A stretch of 64,000 nt of DNA, taken from NCBI GenBank assembly GCA_030427705.1, contig JAUIBR010000011.1, forward strand, positions 1-64,000, read 5' to 3'. Below the pieces are notes generated by a model that did not search any database, was not told the origin of the DNA, and saw nothing but the letters and a program-made list of their open reading frames with translations. Shown here piece by piece: positions 1 to 7,927 of the stretch; the first letter of the stretch is position 1; every line of letters begins with the position of its first letter. The DNA is from a bacterium (GTDB lineage: Bacteria > Myxococcota_A > Bradymonadia > Bradymonadales > Bradymonadaceae). Both the position numbers and the translations under genes were made by a program.

Positions 1-134
1 GGATTACCGAGATTGGCGAAGACATGACCTCAACTCATCGAACCGCCCTGTGCGGACCCGCATGCAGGGTGGTGTGGGAGGGGCGCGGCTGAGAACAGCC
101 GCCCCCTATCCCGATTTGTGATTTCTGTAAAGGA
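1..134. other. Left-edge intergenic DNA with two hairpins
   Basis: I see no convincing gene here. Two strong dyads are present. The first (42-73) has nine-pair outer arms (ACCGCCCTG with CAGGGTGGT) around an inner TGCGG/CCGCA stem. The second (80-106) has a GCGGCTG/CAGCCGC stem extended by G/C runs with one bulged C. The second lies about 28 nt beyond the stop of the minus-strand lipoprotein gene, so it may end that operon, but no T-run follows on either strand. Confidence 0.4.
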
Positions 135-836
135 CTAGCCGCCGCTGTTGTTGGTGCCAGTGCCGCTATTGGCTGGTTGCGGCTCAATGGGGTCGGGGTC
201 AGGCGTTGGAACGTTATTGATGTCGTTGACCGGTTGCTCGTCGTCGCAGGCGTTGTTGTACGCTGCACATGCAGGACCTGCCTCAGGCCCAGAGATTTCA
301 TCCTGGTTGAACTCAGACAACATCTCCAGCGTTAGGTCCGAACACTGCGGGACCTCTTGCGAGTAGAATTCCAGCACTTCGTTGTAACAAGCGACAAGCT
401 GGTCAACAGTCGCCTCGCAGTTTGGGATATCGCACTCCGCGTCAAAATCATCTGCGCAGGATTGCCGATTCTCTTCACATGCAGCCTGCAGCTGCTCGTC
501 AGATTCGGCCTGCGAAAAACCGGCGGTGATAACGCCGGTGAAGTTGCAGATTCGATCCACGTTTGCGCCAGCAACCTGGTCCACCGTCGCACAAAGTTCG
601 TCACGTTCGTCGTCGGTCAGCTCGGAAAGCACCTTCGTCCTAGAGACGGGGGGCTCGACCGTGTTGTTTCCACCGCCCGGCGTTGGGTTCGTGGTGTTGT
701 TGCGAATGTTTTCGCCAGGGTCGATTCCACAACACGCCTGCGGTTTGCCAGCGCTCTCGCCGCTACCACCCTTCGATGCCGCATCGGCGCACCCCATAAG
801 GCTGAGCGCCGCAATTGCTATCAATGTTTTTTTCAT
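135..836 (-). CDS. Cys-rich lipoprotein, unknown function
   Basis: This 233-aa protein starts with a lipoprotein signal; the lipobox is LMGC with the lipidated Cys at residue 16. The mature part opens with a Gly/Asn/Pro-rich stretch (about 20-65). A Cys-rich acidic region (about 80-205) follows, with cysteines spaced in pairs that suggest disulphides and therefore an extracytoplasmic location. The C-terminal 30 residues are Pro/Asn/Gly-rich. I recognise no enzymatic motif. It is the last gene of a minus-strand run behind the metalloprotease, with 15 bp to the gene before it. The ribosome-binding site is weak. The Asn-rich pieces resemble the longer Asn linkers of other lipoproteins in this window. 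Confidence 0.75.
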   Translation of the reverse strand: MKKTLIAIAALSLMGCADAASKGGSGESAGKPQACCGIDPGENIRNNTTNPTPGGGNNTVEPPVSRTKVLSELTDDERDELCATVDQVAGANVDRICNFTGVITAGFSQAESDEQLQAACEENRQSCADDFDAECDIPNCEATVDQLVACYNEVLEFYSQEVPQCSDLTLEMLSEFNQDEISGPEAGPACAAYNNACDDEQPVNDINNVPTPDPDPIEPQPANSGTGTNNSGG

Positions 837-851
837 AGTTCAGTCCATCAA

Positions 852-1688
852 TTATGGAGGAGGAATGAAGCTCTCGCAGGTGGTCATGCCGTCGTTACCT
901 GGGGAGCAATACGGTGTGCCGAGGCCTCCGCGAGGAGGGCAATCTTGGTCAGAACGGCAATCAGATTCGTCATACGTGCAATGGAAGCCGACAAAGCGCC
1001 GGTTGCATGGGTTATAGAATGGATTGCATGAGCCATTCGTGCCGTTGGTGCAGTCACCATTTGTGAGGCAATCGCCATAGACACAAATGGAGGCGGGTTC
1101 GCCAAACGCCCCCGCCGGGACGCAAACACCGCCCAACTGTCGTCCACAATCGCTTTCATCGGTGCACTCACCGTAAACACAGATATTGCGCTCTCGAGGG
1201 GCCACGCCTCCGCAATAGAAGATCGGACCGAAGGTGCATTGACCCATGGGTTCGGCGGTGCAATCCGTCTGGGAGCTGCAGCATTCATTGCCGAGCTGGT
1301 CGAGTTCGCATGGCGGCGCTGGATCTTCAACTTTGTTTACGCACGTGCGGAAGCCACCATCGATATCGGGCAGTCGTCCACATGTGCCGTTCGGACAGTC
1401 CTCGTCCCGAACACACGTTCCACGCAGAACCATGGCCATGTCACTTCCCATGTCGGCCATGTCTTGGCCCATGTCGGTCATGTTGTTCGAGTTGTTCGAG
1501 TTGTTCGAGTTATTGGCGTTGTTTGAGTTGTTGACGTTGTTGGCGTTGTTCGAATTGTTAACGTTATTGACGTTGTTAACGTTGTTAATGTTGTTTGCGT
1601 TATTGGCGTTGTTTCCCAACTTTGGGCTGTCGTCGCCGCTACATCCCCACAACAAGCCCACAAGAAGCACGATGATTAGTCTGTTCAT
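852..1688 (-). CDS. Asn-linker, Cys-rich lipoprotein
   Basis: I chose the ATG at 1688 because it gives a clean lipoprotein signal (LLWGC, Cys 16) and has AGGA about eight bases upstream; the frame is open further upstream to 1805. The product is 278 aa. After the Cys come about fourteen Asn-Asn-X units (about 24-68, X = Ala, Val, Ile or Ser), then a Met/Asp-rich patch. The rest is a Cys-rich domain with repeated C-x-x-x-x-D-C style blocks (for example CVRDEDC, CVYGECTDESDC). Such blocks are common in secreted myxobacterial proteins and probably form small disulphide-bonded knots. The gene sits 13 bp after the preceding minus-strand gene, so it is probably co-transcribed with the protease. The linker DNA is a 9-bp-period minisatellite. 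Confidence 0.8.
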   Translation of the reverse strand: MNRLIIVLLVGLLWGCSGDDSPKLGNNANNANNINNVNNVNNVNNSNNANNVNNSNNANNSNNSNNSNNMTDMGQDMADMGSDMAMVLRGTCVRDEDCPNGTCGRLPDIDGGFRTCVNKVEDPAPPCELDQLGNECCSSQTDCTAEPMGQCTFGPIFYCGGVAPRERNICVYGECTDESDCGRQLGGVCVPAGAFGEPASICVYGDCLTNGDCTNGTNGSCNPFYNPCNRRFVGFHCTYDESDCRSDQDCPPRGGLGTPYCSPGNDGMTTCESFIPPP

Positions 1689-1701
1689 AAGGTGTCCTAG
1701 T

Positions 1702-2100
1702 CTACGAACGGTCCTCGAAGTGAATGTCATGAAGCTTAGAAAGCGTCTTACCGGCATCCACTGCTTTCTCCCATTTCGGGGACCGAAGCACGACGTGTAG
1801 TTCATTATTCGTGTCTAGTGCGTAACATACATACTGTTCATAGTCGGATTCCTGTTCAAGTTCCTTTACGACAAACACCGAATCAATCAGTCCCTTCAGT
1901 CGCTCCACTTGGTCAGACGGGGCAAGAACCAAGACTTCGTGAAACGCCCGATTGGGGTTCATGGATCGTGACGCTTGTCTGCCGATTTCGTTGAGATCGA
2001 AAAAACCGACGGCGTGCCCAACGCCTACAGCGATAACCAACATCGCCATCACACCGAACGCAACAATCGAGAAGAGTGTAGAGAGGGTTTCCAGTTCCAT
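1702..2100 (-). CDS. Small single-pass membrane protein
   Basis: The ATG at 2100 gives a 132-aa protein with one hydrophobic helix near the N-terminus (about residues 8-30). A hydrophilic domain follows, rich in charged residues and predicted to be mixed alpha/beta. It begins one base after the metalloprotease stop, which argues for translational coupling. The frame extends upstream into the protease gene, but those residues are the shadow of its C-terminus. I recognise no family. A partner or anchor of the protease is possible from position only. Confidence 0.65.
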   Translation of the reverse strand: MELETLSTLFSIVAFGVMAMLVIAVGVGHAVGFFDLNEIGRQASRSMNPNRAFHEVLVLAPSDQVERLKGLIDSVFVVKELEQESDYEQYVCYALDTNNELHVVLRSPKWEKAVDAGKTLSKLHDIHFEDRS

Positions 2101-2101
2101 C

Positions 2102-5100
2102 TTAAAAACTCGAACCAAAGACGTCGTACATGGAACGTGACAGGTTGATGAGCTCAATCAGCTCGATCAGGTCGTAGTACGCGTTGTCGGATTCGTCTGG
2201 GTCTGCGGCTGTTTGATAGGTGTTTTCAAGGTCGATTCCTCGCTGCACCATGGCAACAGCTGCGCTGTCCCACTCTTCGCCAACTGGCTTCAGCGCGGCA
2301 TAGGCGATGCCCGTTGTGGGGTCGGTGAACGAAATCACCTCCCAATCCGGTCCGGGCTCAAGCGACTCGCCGGCACCAAGTCGGAAGACTTTCATCTGGT
2401 CCGGGAAGCTGAGCGAGTAGTTACTGGTGAAGAACGCCATCCCGTATAGGCCGGCATAGAACTGTTGTGTGAAGGAGTGGTCGAGGTCGACCGGGTCGCC
2501 TTGAGGATCGGCAGGGACCTCGGCTCCGGTCTCTGGGTCGAAGTACGCATCACCGCCGTTTCCGTCATCCGTTACAAGCGTGCTGACCTTTGGCATCACT
2601 ATCTGCCCGTTGACGTTGCGCGGCGAGTAGATGGCAGTGTCTTGTGTGAACACGCCGTTGAAGACTTGCGTGAGTTCGAACTCGAAGAACAGGTACCAGG
2701 GGATGGAGTACTGCAGTTCGTCGGCGCCTTCGTCGACCCCAAGTCGCGTCGTCTCGAAGTCGGTCAAAGCGAACACAGCAGCCAGGAAGTCCCAGAAATG
2801 GCCGACTTCCGACACATCGTCGAAGTAGTAGTACCCGGAGTCGTAGTCATATTCTGTGTAGAGATTACGTCCCACTCCGTACTCGACGTTCAGGCCGTAA
2901 CCAGGGTCGGTGGAGTAGTCGACGAGCTCCCAGACGCCAGCCGCGTTTTGCTCGTATCCGCCCGCTTGTGGCGTGCCGATGACGTCCGCCATCAGGTTGA
3001 AGCCGGCGGTCGCGGCGAACAGGTAGTAGTTGTCCATCGTGATGTCGTCGGTCCCGTAGATATAGGAGAAGACCCAGTTCTGATAGACATTGGTTAGCGT
3101 GGTGAAATACCGAGAGTACATGCGGTAAAGCACGTCTTCGGAGTACAGGAACGGGTTGTCGCGTCGGAAGTGATTCATCGCGTAGTAGCCGCGATAGTGG
3201 TCGATGGTGTTCTTCGCGATTTCAAACGGGTCGGCGCCGGAATCAAAGACGTCGCACGATACCAGTGCGCCGGCCCATTCATCTGAGCAGAACATGTAGT
3301 GGACCTCGACCGGGACCCCACCCGGGTTCGTCTCACGTTCGGCGACAATGTCGCCATACTTCATGATTCCACGGGTGGCGATATCCTCCACGCTATCGAA
3401 CTGCTGAGCGATGGTGGTGTAGTGGTTCTCTTCCAGCAGTGTGGCGAAGGCGAGCGATGGCGGGTCGGCGTACTGTCGCAGCTTTGCCGCTGCGCCACCC
3501 GCATTTTCGTAGACCTCGACGTAACCGGCCTCGACGCCGACGGCGGGGTCGTACGTACCGGAGGTGTACGCAAACAAAATGGCGGCTTCGTCGTATTTTC
3601 CGAGCCCTTGGATGTCGCTGTTGAAACGCATCCCATAGTCCATGATTGACGAGTACTGATACTGGTACATCTTGCCGTCGATCTGGGCCTGGGTGGGTTG
3701 TGTCATGGTGTACAGCTCGTCGAGGTCAGGGTCCTCGATGAGGTTCTCCTGTCTAAGCTGCCAATAATTGTCACTATAATTGAGTGAGTCGTACGACCCT
3801 TGGAAGTTGTGTCGAAGGCCGATGGTATGCCCGACCTCGTGTTCCATGACTGCCTTGTAGATGGCGGCTCGAATGGTGGAACGAATCGCATCGTAGTCGT
3901 CGCCCTCAAGCTCCATCGCGAGACCCAAGATAGCGTCATCAGCGAAGGCTGAGTGGTAGAGGGTCTTTTGTGCCGCCCGCATCATGTTTGCGCGTCGCTG
4001 ACGCAGCGCAGCGCCATGCGCCCACTGGGTTGGGTCGAGCTTTTCGTCAAACTCAGCGGGGGGCGGGTTGTGCGGACCATATTTGCCGCGCGAGCGCATG
4101 TACTCGACCTCACCGTCGATTAAGAAGTCGGTCAAGCCGGCCTGTTTGGCCTTCTCGAGCTGTCGTTTTGTGCGGTCACCGACGACCTCTTCCAAGCCTC
4201 TGGATTTCACCATTCGAAGCTTGTCAGCTTTGCGTGGGATGAGCTGGTCCAAACGGTCGATCGACTTGCCACGAAGTGCGGCGGAGCGGGCCTGTGGGCG
4301 TCCCGGTTCGTTGCGCAAGCGCTCGCGCAGTTCGTCGATGATGTACTGGCCGTTTTGAACGTCTTCGTCGGTCAGGTCGCCATTGGCCAATCGAATCAGG
4401 TCCGTGGCGTATTGCGCGTAGCTGTCGACCTCAGCTCCGTAGACGTACGCAGCACCGTAGATGATCTCGCCGGTGAGCGGGTCTGTCCCTGATGGCCCGT
4501 AGCCTAGCAATCCAGCCTGTGTAAGTTGGTCGACCCAGTAGAGGTGGTTGTAGCGAATATCACCGGTTCGAACCGTCAAGCCGGGCTCGCCGCAGTTCTC
4601 ATCATCGCCATCGACCACGGGGTTGTGGCAGAGGATAAACATCGTACCGAGGCTATCGGCATTCACACCTTTGGCGGCCGCAGCGGCGCGGCGAAACGCT
4701 TTGTCCCATCCATCGGCTACCTGTTGAGACGTCGCATACAGGTCTTCGGGAAGTTCCTGTGAGACGTAATAGACGATGGGTTTTGGCGTGCGATCTTCCA
4801 TCGGGATGGCGAGCGGTCGGCCGTTTTCGTCCTCGACGATATTGCCTTCGGAATCGCGCTCCCAGACGGTTTCCCACATCGGATGACGGTTAACCAATTC
4901 GATACGGTTTTCGTCGCGAATTCCTCGCCAACGGTCGTATCCAAAGCGCTCGGAGCGGAAGTAACCGAATTTCGTCATCCAGCGATCGGAGTAGTTCACC
5001 GGTTCGTATTCGCGCACTTCCTCGGCGCGCAGGTAGGCGGTTCGTAGCTTGATTTCGGCGGATGTGCAGTCTTCGGCCGACCAGCCATACCAGGTGAAAA

Positions 5101-5722
5101 AGCACCCCCAGGGGTCAGGTTCGACCATCATTCGGGATACGAAGTCGAAGTACTCAAGTTCACCGTCTTCATTTCTGGCTTCAAACAACGCGTCTGCGTC
5201 GTCTTGTTCGGCGCTCAGGAAGTACTCGAAATCGGTGTATCCCAAATTGTAAGAGAGCAATTCGTAGTTGGTGATCGCGTTCGTGGACCAGTCCACCCGC
5301 ATATAGTCACGCTCAAACCAAAGGCGGTCCGATGAGTTTTCAATGATGACATTGGATTGTTCACCTGTTGAGGCGTTGTAGCTTCGTTGAATGTCGAAGT
5401 GTGAAACGATCGAATACGCCGCGATTGGTGATTCCGTGTACTCGTCCGAGTCCTCTTGCGAGTTCGCGATTCGCGGATACGCGCGGTAGGCAACGAGGTA
5501 GTTCTCTTGGATCTCCCATCGAATGCGCTCCATCGTGCTGGTGTCTCCCACGAACGTCCAGAGATTGGTCGTGGGGACTTCGGTGACGGTTTGTGCGACG
5601 AACCACTCGCCTTCGAAGTCGGATTTCTTCAGGGCGTTGGCCTGTGTGCGATCGATGTCGCCGACGTCCTGTGCACAGGAAGCCAGCACAAAAAGGGCTG
5701 CCAAAAGAGCAAAGCGCTTCAT
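2102..5722 (-). CDS. Giant zinc metalloprotease lipoprotein (met-zincin)
   Basis: This 1206-aa protein has a lipoprotein signal (VLASC, Cys 16), so it should be anchored in the outer membrane or face the exterior. The zinc site is the extended metzincin form HEVGHTIGLRH: His628, Glu629 (catalytic), His632 and His638. A Met-turn follows at SIMDYG (Met694). This arrangement matches the zinc-dependent metalloproteases with a C-terminal met-zincin domain (DUF4953/DUF5117-like). The roughly 600 residues before the site are typical of that family. An endopeptidase that degrades external proteins is the likely role, in keeping with a predatory or scavenging lifestyle. It is the first gene of a four-gene minus-strand unit, and the promoter should lie in 5723-5900. 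Residues after about 800 are acidic and Tyr-rich and may bind substrate. Confidence 0.9.
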   Translation of the reverse strand: MKRFALLAALFVLASCAQDVGDIDRTQANALKKSDFEGEWFVAQTVTEVPTTNLWTFVGDTSTMERIRWEIQENYLVAYRAYPRIANSQEDSDEYTESPIAAYSIVSHFDIQRSYNASTGEQSNVIIENSSDRLWFERDYMRVDWSTNAITNYELLSYNLGYTDFEYFLSAEQDDADALFEARNEDGELEYFDFVSRMMVEPDPWGCFFTWYGWSAEDCTSAEIKLRTAYLRAEEVREYEPVNYSDRWMTKFGYFRSERFGYDRWRGIRDENRIELVNRHPMWETVWERDSEGNIVEDENGRPLAIPMEDRTPKPIVYYVSQELPEDLYATSQQVADGWDKAFRRAAAAAKGVNADSLGTMFILCHNPVVDGDDENCGEPGLTVRTGDIRYNHLYWVDQLTQAGLLGYGPSGTDPLTGEIIYGAAYVYGAEVDSYAQYATDLIRLANGDLTDEDVQNGQYIIDELRERLRNEPGRPQARSAALRGKSIDRLDQLIPRKADKLRMVKSRGLEEVVGDRTKRQLEKAKQAGLTDFLIDGEVEYMRSRGKYGPHNPPPAEFDEKLDPTQWAHGAALRQRRANMMRAAQKTLYHSAFADDAILGLAMELEGDDYDAIRSTIRAAIYKAVMEHEVGHTIGLRHNFQGSYDSLNYSDNYWQLRQENLIEDPDLDELYTMTQPTQAQIDGKMYQYQYSSIMDYGMRFNSDIQGLGKYDEAAILFAYTSGTYDPAVGVEAGYVEVYENAGGAAAKLRQYADPPSLAFATLLEENHYTTIAQQFDSVEDIATRGIMKYGDIVAERETNPGGVPVEVHYMFCSDEWAGALVSCDVFDSGADPFEIAKNTIDHYRGYYAMNHFRRDNPFLYSEDVLYRMYSRYFTTLTNVYQNWVFSYIYGTDDITMDNYYLFAATAGFNLMADVIGTPQAGGYEQNAAGVWELVDYSTDPGYGLNVEYGVGRNLYTEYDYDSGYYYFDDVSEVGHFWDFLAAVFALTDFETTRLGVDEGADELQYSIPWYLFFEFELTQVFNGVFTQDTAIYSPRNVNGQIVMPKVSTLVTDDGNGGDAYFDPETGAEVPADPQGDPVDLDHSFTQQFYAGLYGMAFFTSNYSLSFPDQMKVFRLGAGESLEPGPDWEVISFTDPTTGIAYAALKPVGEEWDSAAVAMVQRGIDLENTYQTAADPDESDNAYYDLIELIELINLSRSMYDVFGSSF

Positions 5723-5900
5723 GGTGTTCTCGTTGTTTTTTGGTCTATCGGCGCAGCATATCGCAGCAGCGCGGCGTGAGCACAGTGCGAAGTGCGAAAA
5801 TTGAACCGCGATACGGGCACTAGGATTTTTTGAGGCTTGTCGGTAGAATGCGCATCAGAAAAGAACACAGAAACAAATGATGACCTTAGGAGGTCCACTC

Positions 5901-6110
5901 ATGAAGCAGTTGTTTGCAGTCCTCTTCGCTATCGCTATCGCATTCTCCGCTGTCCCCGCATTCGCATGTGGTGGGCACGACGACGCCGACTCCACCACTG
6001 CAAGTGCTGGTGAAGGTGAACAAGACCAGTCGGAATCCAAGGCGAAGAAGAAGGACAAAAAGCAGGCGAAGAAAGACGAAGATAAGAAGTCCGAAACGCC
6101 ATCTTCCTAG
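5901..6110 (+). CDS. Small exported Lys/Glu-rich protein
   Basis: The ATG at 5901 is set by a perfect AGGAGG seven bases upstream. The product is 69 aa. Residues 1-23 form a signal peptide ending AFA or FAC; a Cys follows directly, so lipidation is possible although the lipobox is poor. The mature part is almost wholly hydrophilic: an acidic CGGHDDAD start, a Glu/Gln/Ser middle and a Lys/Asp-rich tail. It is probably disordered. Position (divergent from the protease, ahead of an EGF-like lipoprotein) gives no clear function. Confidence 0.7.
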   Translation: MKQLFAVLFAIAIAFSAVPAFACGGHDDADSTTASAGEGEQDQSESKAKKKDKKQAKKDEDKKSETPSS

Positions 6111-6154
6111 GTTTCAGTTCCTAACTATCCCTCCTCTCGCCACCAGGGGCAGCG

Positions 6155-7060
6155 ATGCGCAATCGTATTGGGATCCTAATTCTTCTCGTGCTTTCGATGG
6201 TCGCTATCGGGTGTGAAGACACCGCTGCGACTACGAAGCTTGATATTGTTGTTGAGGGTTTGGGCCCGAAGGATGTCTCTCGCGGACAGCTGACGGCTTT
6301 CGTGCAGCTGGAGGGAACATGTTCTCTTGGGCCGTGCGATCCGAATCCGTGCCTGACAGAAGAGCCGACAAAATCGCGCTGCATCGCTCAAGGTAGTGTG
6401 TACCGATGTGATTGTCCGGCGGGCACAAGTCTGGCGATCGATTCCGAGACAATGATGGAGACGTGCATGCCAGATACTGGGTGCACGCCGACCTATTGTG
6501 GCGGAAACGGTATCTGCGAAGAGAACATGGAAGGCGTACCAGCCTGTACCTGTAATGCCGGATATATGGGTGCCAACTGCGAAACGTGCGACGAGATGCT
6601 CGGTTTCTTCCCAGACGGCTTTGGTGGTTGTCTTGATGAATTCGATGTTTGTCGCGCAGGTCAAGGTGGCGAAGAGTATATGGCGTTCCTCACCGAAGCT
6701 GAGGAATCGTTGGGTCACCCGCCATCAGAGATTGAGTTGATTTCGGCCACGATCTCGGTCGTGGAGGACTCGGCATCGGGCGCACGAAACTGGCCTTATC
6801 TGTTCTCTAACAAGGTCAATGTCGTGTTTGAACCGACTGATGACCCCATTATCATTGCTGCTTCAGGTGACGTTCCTGGCGAAGGCGATGGACTTGTCCC
6901 AATCGACCCAGAGGTGGTTGTGGACCGCCCAACGTTTACGCGGCAACCCAAGTTCTTTGAAGGCGACTTCGCGATTGGTGTTCAGGGCAAGACCGACCGA
7001 ATCGGGAATGAGCCGTTCAATTTGGACGTCAACGTTGTGCTCGAGTTCGAAGCCTACTAG
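6155..7060 (+). CDS. EGF-like lipoprotein
   Basis: The 301-aa product has a lipoprotein signal (VAIGC, Cys 20). Residues about 55-145 carry two EGF-like modules, seen as ordered cysteines with the typical closing pattern CxC-x-x-G-x-x-G-x-x-C (CTCNAGYMGANC). The C-terminal half is a beta-rich acidic domain with no motif I know. It is predicted to be a surface-exposed binding or adhesion protein. It begins 44 bp after the small exported protein and ends 12 bp before the CPBP protease gene, so it is probably in the same transcript. Confidence 0.8.
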   Translation: MRNRIGILILLVLSMVAIGCEDTAATTKLDIVVEGLGPKDVSRGQLTAFVQLEGTCSLGPCDPNPCLTEEPTKSRCIAQGSVYRCDCPAGTSLAIDSETMMETCMPDTGCTPTYCGGNGICEENMEGVPACTCNAGYMGANCETCDEMLGFFPDGFGGCLDEFDVCRAGQGGEEYMAFLTEAEESLGHPPSEIELISATISVVEDSASGARNWPYLFSNKVNVVFEPTDDPIIIAASGDVPGEGDGLVPIDPEVVVDRPTFTRQPKFFEGDFAIGVQGKTDRIGNEPFNLDVNVVLEFEAY

Positions 7061-7072
7061 CGAAATCCATAC

Positions 7073-7864
7073 ATGATCGACTACGCCCGGCCGTATATCG
7101 CCTTCGTGATAGCGGCCGGTTTTTTGTTATTCGGGGCGGTGTTTCAGACGCTCTTGCCACTTCAGTTCGGCTTGATGCTCACCGAGGTTCTATGCGTGTT
7201 TGGGGTCGGTTTCGCCTACCAAAAACTGCAGAACGATCGTCCTGAGGAGTACCGTAGTTTTCGCATCCAGGACCAACGGGTCAGTACCTTGTTGGTCATC
7301 GCCGCTGGAGGCATTTTTGTTGGCCTGATGGCCAACGTGACTGCGGCGATCACGATCGAGCTCTTCCCTGCTCTCAAGACAGTTGAGGCTGCGTATGCGG
7401 AGACGATCGAGAAGCTTCTGCGGCCAGACGAGCTCTACCTGGCAGTCGCAGGGGTGATCGCGGTCACCGTGTTTGCGCCGGTGTGTGAGGAGTTTTTGTT
7501 TCGTGGAACATTGCTGCCGGCCCAGCTTCGCAACGAAAAGATCGTCATGGCCGTGATCGCAAACGGGCTCTTGTTTGGCGCGTTTCACATGAACCCAATG
7601 TCGTTCGTGCCCTTGTCGATCGTGGGCATGTTTTTGGCGCATATCACCATCTACACTCGCAGCCTTTGGCCCGCGATCTTAGCGCATGCCACGCTGAACC
7701 TTTCGAATGGCGTGATCCTCCCTTTAATTGCGCTCGAGTACGTCGACCCAGAGGTGTCGCCGCCGCTGTCTGAGTTGTTCTACGCGCTGTGTTTTGTGAT
7801 GCCGATTGGGGGCATGCTCTGGATGTTTGCAATTCGGCGTATGAAGGCCGATTGGAGCGGCTAG
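7073..7864 (+). CDS. CPBP family intramembrane metalloprotease
   Basis: This 263-aa multi-spanning membrane protein has all three CPBP (Abi/CAAX-type, Rce1-like) motifs. EEFLFR carries Glu139, Glu140 and Arg144, FGAFH carries His172, and HATLN carries His205 and Asn209. Together these form the putative metal and catalytic site inside the membrane. Family members cleave prenylated proteins or other membrane substrates, and some protect bacteria against bacteriocins; the substrate here is unknown. Several hydrophobic segments surround the motifs. It lies between the EGF-like lipoprotein (12 bp) and ppk1 (63 bp). Confidence 0.9.
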   Translation: MIDYARPYIAFVIAAGFLLFGAVFQTLLPLQFGLMLTEVLCVFGVGFAYQKLQNDRPEEYRSFRIQDQRVSTLLVIAAGGIFVGLMANVTAAITIELFPALKTVEAAYAETIEKLLRPDELYLAVAGVIAVTVFAPVCEEFLFRGTLLPAQLRNEKIVMAVIANGLLFGAFHMNPMSFVPLSIVGMFLAHITIYTRSLWPAILAHATLNLSNGVILPLIALEYVDPEVSPPLSELFYALCFVMPIGGMLWMFAIRRMKADWSG

Positions 7865-7927
7865 CCGTACTGCGAAATGTGATCTAATCTGTGCCGAAAT
7901 TCGTATCCTCTAACACACGAAAACACG

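Noticed and set aside
1-120. Short open frames at the left edge
   Set aside because: They are under 40 codons, have no start with a ribosome-binding site and overlap two strong hairpins.
357-1031. Open frame of 224 codons on the plus strand
   Set aside because: It lies antisense to two lipoprotein genes with clear signals and has no recognisable protein character.
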